Below, one piece after another: positions 14,231 to 24,273 of a stretch of 64,000 nt of DNA. Position numbers and translations under genes: made by a program. This DNA comes from Plantago major (Eukaryota; Streptophyta; Magnoliopsida; Lamiales; Plantaginaceae). The DNA lies in assembly GCA_026545765.1 (NCBI GenBank), contig CM048843.1, positions 3,658,001-3,722,000 on the forward strand, written 5' to 3'. The notes beneath the pieces are model-generated. The model saw only the letters and a list, made by a program, of their open reading frames with translations, did no database searches and was not told where the DNA came from. The stretch's first letter is position 1; every line of letters begins with the position of its first letter.

Positions 14231-14340
14231 TGTATAAATGAAATTGTAAAACCACCGAGAGAAAAACTAGAAGAAGAAAGAATCACACTCACTCACTCTC
14301 TCTCTCTCTAGCTGCTCCTTTCTCTCTCTAGCTCCATAGC
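14231..14340 (+). promoter_or_regulatory. Candidate promoter and CT-rich leader of the DUF4057 gene
   Basis: TATAAAT at 14233-14239 is followed about 45-100 bp later by CACTCACTCACTCTCTCTCTCTC and a second TCTCTCTC run. Pyrimidine-rich leaders just after a TATA box are common in plant genes. The ATG of the gene is at 14497, so the 5' leader would be roughly 230 nt. The transcription start is inferred, not shown. Confidence 0.4.
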
Positions 14341-14496
14341 TACCGAACAACAGACATTATAGGCACAAGATTAAATATACCTCGTCATTTCAGTTTCAGA
14401 TCTTCATCTCTCTTGCGTTTCCATTTCGCTCTCTCTTTTCTATAACCAAAACAAACCACCACAAACAATTTGAATTTTTTCGTATCATTTCTCGAA

Positions 14497-17400
14497 ATGG
14501 AGAGGAGTACTCCGGTGAGAAAGCCAAACACTTCGACGGCAGATCTGTTGACCTGGTCGGAGAATCCGCCGGAAAATTCACCAGCCACTGCTTCAGCTAA
14601 CCGCTCCTCAGCTCGCTCTCACCAGGTACACATTCTGTACTCACTGTTAGTTGATTTAATCGATTAAAAATGCAATCTTGCTTTAATTTGTGTTTCAAAT
14701 TGCAGCCTTCAGATGGGATCAGTAAGGTGGTGTTTGGTGGTCAGGTTACTGATGAAGAAGTTGAGAGCTTGAATAAAAGGTTTGTTTGATCAGATCCATT
14801 CCCTTTTCATTTCTTGCTTCTTTACTTTTCGAATTTTATTTAAAAAAGCAATCTTGGTTTGTTTGTCTACATTCTGTGAACTTGTTGATTTTGCTTTGTA
14901 CTGTAGAGTCAATTGTGATTAGATGGAGTCCATTCAATTCAAATTTTACAGAATGTAGACATTGTGAAGGGGTTTTCTTTCTTTTATTTTCTTTTTTCTT
15001 TTTTAATTTTAAATGTATGATCACGAGAATACTATGAGCTTTAACAAAGTCTTGGTGAAATTGATGCATCCGATCTTTCTGTTTTGAATTATGCCGTTGT
15101 GTGGTCGGAAATGTGGGCGTGCGTCTTTGTCATCATGTAAAATTAGTAATTTGAATTGATGTCTACTTTTTTGAATATTGAGGCTTGCTTTGATTTTAGC
15201 GGATTGTTCATTTATAGGCAGATTTTCTTGTTTGTTCAATTATGATTCTTGTGAAGGGTTTCATTCTCAATTGATTTCTTAAACCCACTGAAAAAGCATT
15301 GCTTTTTCAAAATGAACATGTTATTGTTAATGAGTGATGTCCTAATTATGGTAAACAGGGTAGCCAATGTGAGAAATGGCTTCAACTTTTTTTTCTCAAC
15401 CACAATGAACACCATTTTATCACTTTTCCTATTTAAGATCCCACTTGGAATGTACCATTTATTAGTGGGCTCAAGATGATTTCGGTTCTGCTTACTTTTC
15501 TTTTTTCCCTGTTTGTATTTACTTGCAAATTGCAATACACTATTAGTGATGATTATATTCAACGCATCTACTCACATTCTATGTGTGGGATTTCTTGCTC
15601 CATTAGTTTCTAGGATTTTCAATTCACACGTTGCAAAAGCTTCTAGCTTATTTTTTCTGAAAAAATCTGGATTTATGGTTGGAGTATTTAAAATTTTAAA
15701 TAACCAATGTCCATGGAGTTTTCCTAATTTCTATGGAACACATGTTTTTCTTTTTAATAATTTCATGGATTTAAGTGTTTGCTGGCTTCTAATAGATTAA
15801 CCTGTTGGAAGCTGAAAAGTGGGGAAACCTGTTGCAGATACTAGCTTCAACTTTAATTTCCCAAAATTAATCATCAGCAAGCGCTATGTTTTTCAGCTTT
15901 TACTATTTTTCAACATCATGTCTCTTGCTGTTCCTAATATCAGGACCTTCAAATTTCTTTAGCTATTATGATCATCCCTTGGAATTTTTCGCTTTATTTC
16001 TACATAATGGTATCTTGGGATCTAATTTCTTTCCTGACTATATTTTTCAGTGTATTTCTTCCCTCTTCCATTTATTCTATCTGGTAAAGAAATGCTAACC
16101 CCTTGAACACCTTCATCATGTACTTCCAGAAAACCTTGTTCCGGCTACAAAATGAAGGAAATGACCGGCAGTGGTATTTTCAAAGGCAAGGGAGAGAATG
16201 GAACCTCAGAAACTGAAGATGATGATCAGGCCTCAGCCAACAAAACTGGGCTGCGTATGTACCAGGTATGTTTCTAAGCATCAGCTTGCTAACCATTCCA
16301 TTTCATGTGTTCCACTTCTGGTGTTCCAGTGATTAATTAATTTCTATTTTGACACTAGCAAACATTGTCGGGAATCAGTCACATCTCTTTCGGTGAAGAA
16401 GAAACAGTTTCTCTCAAGAAACCAACTACTCTGCCTGAAGTGGCAAAACAGCGGGAGTTGAGCGGGAATCTGGAGAGCGAGGATGAGGCAAAGTTGAAGA
16501 AACAGCTTTCACTCGCGAAACACAAGGAGATTAGCGGGCATGATATTTTTGCTCCACCGCCTGAAATTCAACCAAGGCCATTGGCTGCCCGAGCTTTGGC
16601 ATTAAGGGAAAGCATTACTATTGGAGAACCCACATCACATGGTGTATGTGTTCAAGCCCTTGTTATTATTTCATGTCCTGTTAAAAAATAACTGTCTGTT
16701 AGATTAACGAATTATTGTTGCACGCACATAGATTAGGAATTCAACTTGGAAATAGATGACCGAAACCATATAAAGAAGATAAGCTATTTGAAATATCTTA
16801 ATTGGTTAACCGTATTTTTTTGTTTGTTTCAGTAACAGTAACTATAGGCCTAGGTGTAAATGAGTGTACAACAGCATTAATCACCCACTGTCTCCATTAC
16901 CCCATCTGGATAATTGTACCTATAGCAATTAAATGTCAACAATATGCTCATTATTTACAAATTAATGAGAAATAGTAAACGACTTATCTAGTACCACCAG
17001 ATCCATTGCATTTATTTGTTTAATTCTCATTTAAGCAATTGTTGTAGAGATATCACTTAGTCATTTCTTTCTTATTTGTCAGTGGTTTAGCATGTTACTC
17101 ATTAAAAATGTTTTTATTTGATGCTACTGAGGGGTCCCTTGTGGTCCACCCTCTCACAAACGATGTAGGCCCGAGTATTTGGACCACATTTTTTGTGAGA
17201 TGGTGGACCACTAGGGACCTCCTAGCATCAACTAAACCCGCCGCATATGCTCGGTATGGACCTCTGGGGGTTAATATATTTTTAATGACTTCATATTTAA
17301 ATATCATCGAGGGCTTCATTTTCGAGTCATGAAAAATTTTCTTGTTTGAATATAAGCTTGAAACAGAAGTTTGTGACGAAAATGTCAACTTTAGAGGAAG

Positions 17401-18274
17401 GTATATTTGGTAAGATCTGTGAAAGAGATAAACATGCAGTGTAGAGTTTGGCTGGCAGAAGTGGACAGTGCCCACAACATAGATCCAACATAATGATCAA
17501 ATTGTGTGCAACTCATTCCATTTGCTGACCATACTGGACACTCCCTTGCAGTAGCAAATGCTAGCTTACATGTTTATTTTCATGGGATTGCTTGCATGGA
17601 ACCTCAAGTTCAAAATTATATGCCACTTTGCGTGCCGCAAGTGTATGGCATCCTAATTATACACTGGGTCTTGGACACGTAGTGGACACAATTTTGAACT
17701 AGGGATTATTGAGTGCTAAACCATGCGTAGCAACGACTTGCAAGCAAATCATGGGAAACGTTTCTAAGGAGTGATTCTTGCACGGACTTGGTCCATGTAC
17801 ACTTTGTTGGTAGATATTCACCACACAACTGTGTGATTTAACGCATTTGTATTATCACTTGCATAATAGACCTGGCTTGATTTCTTCGTATATATACTGT
17901 TTTTTTAATCACTTTTACATCATGACTTGACTAACTCTATATATTAACGTCATAAGTATATGGATTTGGGTTTCTGATTAAGTTAAAAATTTCTTTTGTT
18001 GACAAAGGATGGAGGGCAGAGCAACAGTGCTGCAACCCAAGAAGCTATCAAGACTGCCAAGAAGATTCCTAACCAGAAATTCACAGAACTTTCAGGAAAT
18101 GACATTTTCAAGGGAGATGCACCACCCTCTTCTGCTGAGAAGTCACTGAGTTCTGCAAAACTGCGGGAGATGAGCGGCAGCAACATTTTCGCCGATGGAA
18201 AAGTTGAATCTCGCGACTTCTTAGGCGGTGTTCGCAAGCCCCCTGGTGGAGAGAGCAGCATTGCGCTGGTTTAA
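14497..18274 (+). CDS. DUF4057 family protein (At1g78150/At1g35780-like)
   Basis: Five exons: 14497-14625, 14706-14779, 16130-16265, 16359-16643, 18008-18274 (stop TAA). Phases agree at every junction and the protein is 296 aa. The ATG at 14497 begins MERSTPVRKPNTSTADLLTW, the conserved N terminus of the family. The chain contains repeated short motifs of the type (K)EMTGSGIFKG, RELSGNL, KEISGHDIFAPPP, TELSGNDIFKG and REMSGSNIFADG, and ends in RKPPGGESSIALV. The family is plant-specific and its biochemical role is unknown; some databases label the Arabidopsis members as N-lysine methyltransferases, which nothing in this sequence supports. The protein is hydrophilic with no membrane segment or signal peptide. 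Introns 2 (1.35 kb) and 4 (1.36 kb) are long, and intron 4 holds a strong hairpin. Confidence 0.93.
17119..17231. repeat. Near-perfect hairpin (foldback) in intron 4 of the DUF4057 gene
   Basis: 17119-17160 and 17191-17231 are reverse complements over about 41 nt with roughly five mismatches or gaps, separated by a loop of about 30 nt. The shared core is GTGGTCCACC and CTCACAAA. It may be a short foldback MITE, and as transcribed RNA it would form a long stem inside the intron. See the finding. Confidence 0.75.
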
Positions 18275-19454
18275 ATTTTTAGGGCCTAACTCAATTATTT
18301 ACTTGTTAATTGTGGTTGTCACTATGTTATCTAGCCGGGATTTGTTTTCATATGGATTCGACTTGTTTTCTTGTGGCTTTTTGGTGTGGTTTAGATTTGA
18401 TTATTAACTTGTTCTAAGTTACTGTCAACAGTTTGGCTAATTGAACTGTCATATAGTATTATTATTTGTCTGGTGGGTTCGGATTTTATCAAGTGTTTTT
18501 AACTATGATGCTCTGGTGTATTGTCTTCTTTTGGCTCTCTGTACTCTTTAGTTTCTTCATGGCTGCGTTCTGGCAGTGTTAGGGATTACCTAGAGGAAGA
18601 TCATCAGGCTGTTTTGCCTTGAAAATGACTCTTCCGAACGTCTTTTTTTATTTATTTTTAAATCGACGTTTCGAATATGAAACATTTCTGTTTGGTTGGA
18701 CCAACTCAGCTGATAGCTCGTTGTAGTTATGAGGCGGTTTATAGTAGTTCGACTTGGAAGCATACAAGTACAACAATGCTCTCATGAAGACTTGACAGCA
18801 AACATCATCTCCCCATGTTACATCAAAATCAAATGCATTAGCTGAATATCAGCAATGGCAAGTCCTGGCAGGTCTGTGATTGGTCACTTGGGCCAATGTG
18901 GCAATTTTTGTTACACACTTGCAACATGCGCAAAAAGACCGTTTTGCCCCTCACTGTTTTCAAAATCAGCGACATGTGGACAGTTGCTCTTCTCTCACCT
19001 CCAGATACATACCATCGCCATCACCTCTTCCATCTTTCTACTGTACTCACTCCTCATATACAGGTACTACTTCATCACTCCTCCCCTCTTCCAAAATATG
19101 AGCATTGGATGGTTTACGGCGGTGGTGGATTGGGGATTACGTCGGAGTAAATGACGCCGAATCGGAGGTCGGTTTGGAGGAGAGTGTGCATCATGATTCA
19201 AATCGATTGCGGAACTCGAAGATTTGGAGAGGGAGGATTGCGCCTGGGAAGAGGACGAGAGGGAAGATTGGGAGCTCGATTTGGGGAGTTGGTGTGGTGC
19301 TTCTCGGAGAAGGAGGAGGCGGAGCATTGGATAGTTTTACGGCGGTGGTGGTGAATTGGGGATTTATGGATAGGGGTGCAGGAGAAGGAGAGTTTAGGGG
19401 CGAAGAGGTAATCGGTGCGGTGGGGTTTAGGGGAGTATATCAAATTGATATATC
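18275..19454. other. 3' flank of the DUF4057 gene and unassigned sequence
   Basis: 18275 onward is the likely 3' UTR. 19100-19450 is G-rich on the plus strand, with open frames in several frames at once and a repeated TTACGGCGGTGGTGG motif at 19116 and 19338. Overlapping frames on both strands point to base composition, not a gene. No protein family was recognised. Confidence 0.4.
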
Positions 19455-20600
19455 AACCATTATGTCATACATAATACAATGGATTATGAAATAAAATGGA
19501 CAATTTTTTTTGGAAAAAAGGACCTTTCATTTCTAGTGGACTTCGTCGTACTAGATATGCAATTGATATTGTATTTCTTCACACTAAATATAGAATGTTT
19601 GACCTTTTACTGTATATTTTCATTGTAATATACCGTTGTTATCCTTTTGTCGGTTTGAAGTTGCTTTATGGGCTCTTGATTTTGAATTTTGGGGCATAAA
19701 GGGCATTTTGTACCAATTTTTCCATTTTTTTATACCAGATGTCAAATCGACCTGCGGGTGTTTTCTGTACGAAAATGCCACGGGCCAGGTGGCACCTAAC
19801 ACATGAATTTGATGTGTTTTATATGTACAAAACTAAATATCTCGTAAAATGTTGAAAGTAAATAAAAATAGGTTCAAACACAAACTAAGTTAAGATTGAT
19901 TTGATTATAATGAACGAGCTGTAAAATGCGAATTTCAAAATCACTGTTAAGGCACAAAATGTAAATGGGTTTAAAAAGTTATTCAATCAAAATAATTAAT
20001 TTTGTTTTCAAATTTTGGGGCAAAAGTTGGTCATTCAAATCAATATTCCCTTTAATGATAGTGATGAGGGTAAAACTGTGTTAGTACGTCTTAGTTCTAA
20101 AGAAAATAGTATAGGGAATTACCTAAAGAAAATAGTAGCTCCTCGGAAAGAAAGGTCTTATGTTCAGGCTTCTCGTAAAGTGTTATGTGGTTCATGCATA
20201 CTTAAACTGAGTGGGGAGGGGGTTAGTCTTAGACAGGCCAGTCGTAGGCTTAACTGATGGGAACCAGTTATGGGAAAATTCTTGCCAAAGACCCAATAAG
20301 TCATAAAGTTACAAATCAGACCCCATGAAGCTAAACGGTTAAACTATATATATGCCATTATGTCATATATAAACAATGGATTATATGGAAAAGTAACGGA
20401 CAATTTGTTTACAAAGAATCAAACTGACCTGCAGTTGTGTTTTTTACGAAATCGACACGGGTCGGGTGGCACTTAACAGTTAACACATGCGGATTTGGCG
20501 GGTTTCATATGCACAAAAATGAATATCTTGTAGAATGTTGAAAGTAAATAAAAATAGGTTCAATCACAAACTAAGTTATGATTGAGTTGATTCTAATATC
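19455..20600. repeat. Diverged direct repeat pair flanking an unknown open frame
   Basis: Copy A (about 19455-19925) and copy B (about 20345-20600) share in order CCATTATGTCATA, ACAATGGATTAT, CGGGTGGCAC-like text, ATATGTACAAAA or ATATGCACAAAA, TGTTGAAAGTAAATAAAAAT and GGTTCAAWCACAAACTAAGTTA. Copy A has about 200 bp of extra sequence. Between them, 20015-20257 is an 80-codon frame (contains KENSIGNYLKKIVAPRKERS) that resembles nothing I know. The arrangement could be a degraded retroelement with LTR-like ends or a tandem duplication. Confidence 0.4.
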
Positions 20601-20607
20601 GAGGAAA

Positions 20608-20960
20608 GCACCACCACCACCCACCGCCCACCACCACCAGATCTGCTCCATCACCGACCTCCCTCCACCCACCACCCATCACCACCATGACACCACCCAC
20701 CACGACACCACCACCAGATCCGCTCCATCACCGACCTCCCACCACCCACCACCACTATCGGATCCGCCACCTACCAATACCACTGGATCCGCCACCTACC
20801 ACCTCCACCAGATCCTCCACCCACCTCCCACCCATCTGACTTCCACCACCACCATCTTCGACAAGAAGAAGATGGCGTCACCTCTCACCGTCCAAGAAGA
20901 AGGAAACCCCCCCCCCCCCAATCCAGATCTCACTCACCATCTTCTTCGATCACCATGACC
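20608..20960. repeat. CCACCA-rich low-complexity sequence
   Basis: Long CCACCACC runs with repeated GATCCGCCACCTACCA and CTCCATCACCGACCTCCC segments, closed by a run of about ten C near 20911. The plus-strand open frame here gives only His/Pro/Thr repeats and is not counted as a gene. Confidence 0.7.
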
Positions 20961-21017
20961 ATACCTTACCGTTTTTCGGTGGCCAGATCTTTTTTTGTCG
21001 AAGTAATTGAAATGTAA

Positions 21018-21172
21018 ACATACAATACTATTGTATTATTAAACTTTACATATGCAGTACTATTGTATTATTGAACTTTACATATACAGTACTATTGTAT
21101 AATTGATATGTTAATAATACAGTAGTACTGTATTATTGAATTTTACATATACAGATCGACTGTATTATTGTC
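21018..21172. repeat. Short tandem repeat, about 34-bp unit, 4-5 copies
   Basis: Units of the form ACAGTACTATTGTATTATTGAA plus CTTTACATAT recur with small changes. Each unit contains a local inverted repeat, AATACAGTAGTACTGTATT being the clearest. Confidence 0.7.
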
Positions 21173-22291
21173 GATGTAAAATACAACCAAACAAATTATG
21201 AATCGTAAACTTACAATATGAAAATGATCATCCGGAGAGTGGTCCTTATGTATGGAGGTTCTTAGAACATTTATATATCAAGGGTGATTTGATCATCATC
21301 AAAAAAAAAATAAAAAAAATAAAGAATAAAAAATTATCATTTTCGTTATACGAATTTACACTTTGACCACTTCATATTGTATACATTGATAATAATGTAT
21401 ATTAAATAATGTTCTTCGGCCGTCCCACCCTATATTTTCATTAAGTTTAACATAACTATGGTGACAAAGATAATTAATTTGAATTTTACAGTACCAAATG
21501 ATTAAAATTAAAACAGAGGAATAAAGAAGAGAAAAAGGCTTAATCCCAATGTTCCATTTGATATGGCAGAAGATAAATTTGGATTCATGCTTATGGAGAA
21601 AGACTTCAAATGTATTAGCCATCGCCGCTGTAGCTAGACATAAGCATCACCGGCCTCCTCCTTTGCTTAGCTCCGCCTTCCATATTGCCGACTAAAGTTC
21701 ACCTTTTATGTGAATCCAAGCTTTCCAACTTCATTGTAACCAGGGATGTTTAAAAAAAATGCTCACTTCCTCTACACCAACCGTTGGTAAAAGAAAGTAA
21801 CAATGAATTTAAAATTTGAAGAAGGAGCCAAGAATCAGTCACTATCATGGAATAAAATGTACTTGATAAGCAATTTATGTTATGGAAAGTCTAGGTAAAA
21901 GGAAGAGGGTGCCAGTTAATGGTTGCTCCATTTCTGGCAAAAAAAGGGGGCAAAATTGAGAAGCTTGCAAGGCTAAAGCAAAGAGGTCTCTTTTTGATTA
22001 ATTTTAGGTACCCAAGGTCTTCATTGGTAATTTTGTTAGTCACTTGGTCTGGCACAACTTTACCCGCAATTTTTGGACCGAGCATGATGCCCGTCAATTG
22101 GGCTTGGCATGACGATGCCATATTTTGTGGACAGCTCACTTGTTGCAGTACAATCACACAAATTGGACTATGACATTATGGCATAGCGCATAGATGATTC
22201 TTCATAAAAATGTTGCCTAAATTTTAGTACTATGAAGAATCGTGGCAAAATGGAAACAAACAGCTCCATAAACGATGTTGTGTAAGGCAAC
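21173..22291. other. Intergenic, no gene seen
   Basis: No gene was recognised. 21891-22173 is open on both strands at once, without family similarity. 22252-22291 is the left flank of the Gypsy element, ending GGCAAC. Confidence 0.4.
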
Positions 22292-23060
22292 TGATGTGGG
22301 GTAAAACTGGATTAGTCGTGAGTTAAAGTCAAGATCGTAGAGAGTCCGTTAGAGCGTAGGTCTGGTACTTCTTAAATCGTCTAGCCTTAGTTCGAAGTCC
22401 GGCCACAGGATAGGGTCCGGCAGGGAATGTGAGATTGTTAGTGCGATCCTTTAATAGTGGTGGGTCCGCCAGATTAGTAAGACCGTCCCTGAGTGATGGT
22501 CCGTCAGATTGACACGAATGCTTGTCCTATAAAGAATAAAAGGGGTTAAACCCTTTTGGGCCGGCCTGCCTTAGACAGTCCGGGCTAAGATTCAACTAGT
22601 TAGGAGGCGGATCAAGCTAGGACTCGGACCTCAAAACTTAGAGAGTGGATTATTGAGAAGTAGTTACTTACCTTATGAGGAGTAAATGAACTCCTATTTA
22701 TAGTGTTGGGTTATGGGGACAAACTCTCTGACATCCCGGAGCTTGGTCGGCTTGGTGGTAGGTTGACACATGGTCCCGGAGAGAGGCGGCGCGTTGTAGT
22801 CACGCGGATATTTTAGGATAAGACCAGAAGCAGTCCGTCCGTGCACTCCAGACGGACTCACTTTAAGTTTGTCTTGATCCATAAGTTTTCCCCTGGAGAA
22901 CGGAAACGTCCGTGGTGAGGAATGTGGGAGGTCGGACTGCCCCGTCATTTAGTGCCGGACCCAAGCTCTAGTGGACGGACTCCTAGTGATGCACCTATAT
23001 AGATCGTATTAATCGCCTTGGTTCGGCGAGAGTCACGGGCGGACTCATATGTATATATCA
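22292..23060 (-). repeat. 3' LTR of the Tat element
   Basis: Starts TGATGTGGGG and ends TATATATCA on the plus strand. It aligns along its length with 34491-35238. By eye I count about 22-26 substitutions over roughly 745 aligned bases (about 3%), plus several small indels, including ATTTAGT present here and absent in the other copy. Confidence 0.95.
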
Positions 23061-23074
23061 TAAGTCCCCCTAGT
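23061..23074 (-). other. Polypurine tract of the Tat element
   Basis: The plus strand reads TAAGTCCCCCTAG directly after the LTR; on the coding strand this is CTAGGGGGACTTA followed by the LTR start TG. A very similar block, TAAGTCCCCCCAG, recurs at about 23711-23724 and may be a second, internal tract. Confidence 0.8.
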
Positions 23075-23955
23075 TTCCAAGTATCTCAGTGGGAGATGGT
23101 TGTGAAACTATAGGTGGCTGTCCGTCCAGAATTTTCGTAAGTCCGCTCGTGCGTATTTTGGGCCTGAAAGTCGATCCACTAAGGGTTTCCAAGTTTCGGC
23201 CCAAGCCCAGGCCCAATTGTGTCGGTGCCCACATGCACACGTGGCAGATCTTGATTGGAACTGAAAATCTATATATACTCCCTTAGCTCGATGTATTTTT
23301 TAGTTCAATTGCATTTTTCTTCCATGATGTAGTCGTAGGGCCGGTCCTCTTCTTTGAGGTGTTTGCGTCCTTCCAAGATAGTTAGCTGGCGGGGTGAACT
23401 AAGCTCAAGGCTGACCGTTTCCAGCTTCGTTGTCTTTGAAGATACGCAAGCATGCCAAAGGGGAGTGGCCTTAAGATCGTCAGCTGGTGCGGAGAGCCTT
23501 ACTTGGTGGCTGTTCGTCTTTCTGGCTTTGGTTTTTCGTCGGGTCTGGGTTGCCGGCTTTGTTGTGATGAGGATCCGATCCGATGCCTTTTGTTCTCAAG
23601 AAGTTTTATTTCGGACTCTTTTGAGACGAAGGGCAGTTGGCCGGATCCCTATTCCGCCTAGCCATTAATCTGTCCGGCTAATCAATATATCGTCCGTCAA
23701 ATTGGTACCATAAGTCCCCCCAGTTCCGGGTTGGTATGCCAGGCAACAAATAGCAAGGCCGGGACTTTAACGTTGATATCCGGTGGTCAGCTTGCCCGTT
23801 GGTAGGAGCCTTGGGTATTTATGACTTGTTTTTGGAGTCAATTCCGCTGGTTCAGACGGTTTACCACAGTTTTAAGATGGTCCAGACCGGTGTAATTCGT
23901 AATAATTACGGTTTGCACGTGGATCGATGTGTTGGTTGGACCAGCCCAATATGCC

Positions 23956-23963
23956 TATAAATA
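23956..23963 (+). promoter_or_regulatory. TATA box of the antisense gene
   Basis: TATAAATA within CCTATAAATAGG, about 30-35 bp before a plausible start region at 23985-24000 that leads into a purine-rich leader (AGAGAGAGAAAG). It lies outside the LTR, so the antisense gene seems to have a promoter of its own. Confidence 0.6.
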
Positions 23964-24119
23964 GGCCTGTAACCTGTCATTTTCAACACTTTATGAAAAT
24001 TCCGAATCTTTAGAGAGAGAAAGTTGAGACCGAGCAAAGGCTAGAGAGAGGATTTTCAGCAGGCGAACATTCCCTTAACTTTCAAGGAGTTTCGAAGAGC
24101 AGGCTTCCTTTTCTGACAA

Positions 24120-24249
24120 GTAAGTTTGCTTCCTTTGAACTTTTTGCTTGAGATGCATGTGAAATTTTTATCGACAGTCTTAGTTTGGTAGGCTTGATCT
24201 GTCCGAGCTTGGGGCTTTAAGATTTTTTCGTTATCTTTTTGTTTTGTAG
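24120..24249 (+). other. Leader intron of the antisense gene
   Basis: Donor CTGACAA|GTAAGT and acceptor TTTTGTTTTGTAG with a T-rich tract in front. It ends 24 bp before the ATG at 24274. It is predicted from splice signals only. Confidence 0.5.
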
Positions 24250-24273
24250 ATTCCCCAGCTCGGATAGCTAGGA

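Noticed and set aside
17095..17475. 126-codon minus-strand open frame in intron 4 of the DUF4057 gene
   Set aside because: It runs across the intronic hairpin and opposite to the host gene, with no family similarity; the frame arises from the inverted repeat.
20578..20958. 126-codon plus-strand open frame
   Set aside because: It only encodes His/Pro/Thr from CCACCA repeats and lacks any domain or supporting exon.
21891..22173. Open frames on both strands at the same place
   Set aside because: Mutually exclusive frames of about 85 codons without similarity; not convincing as a gene.
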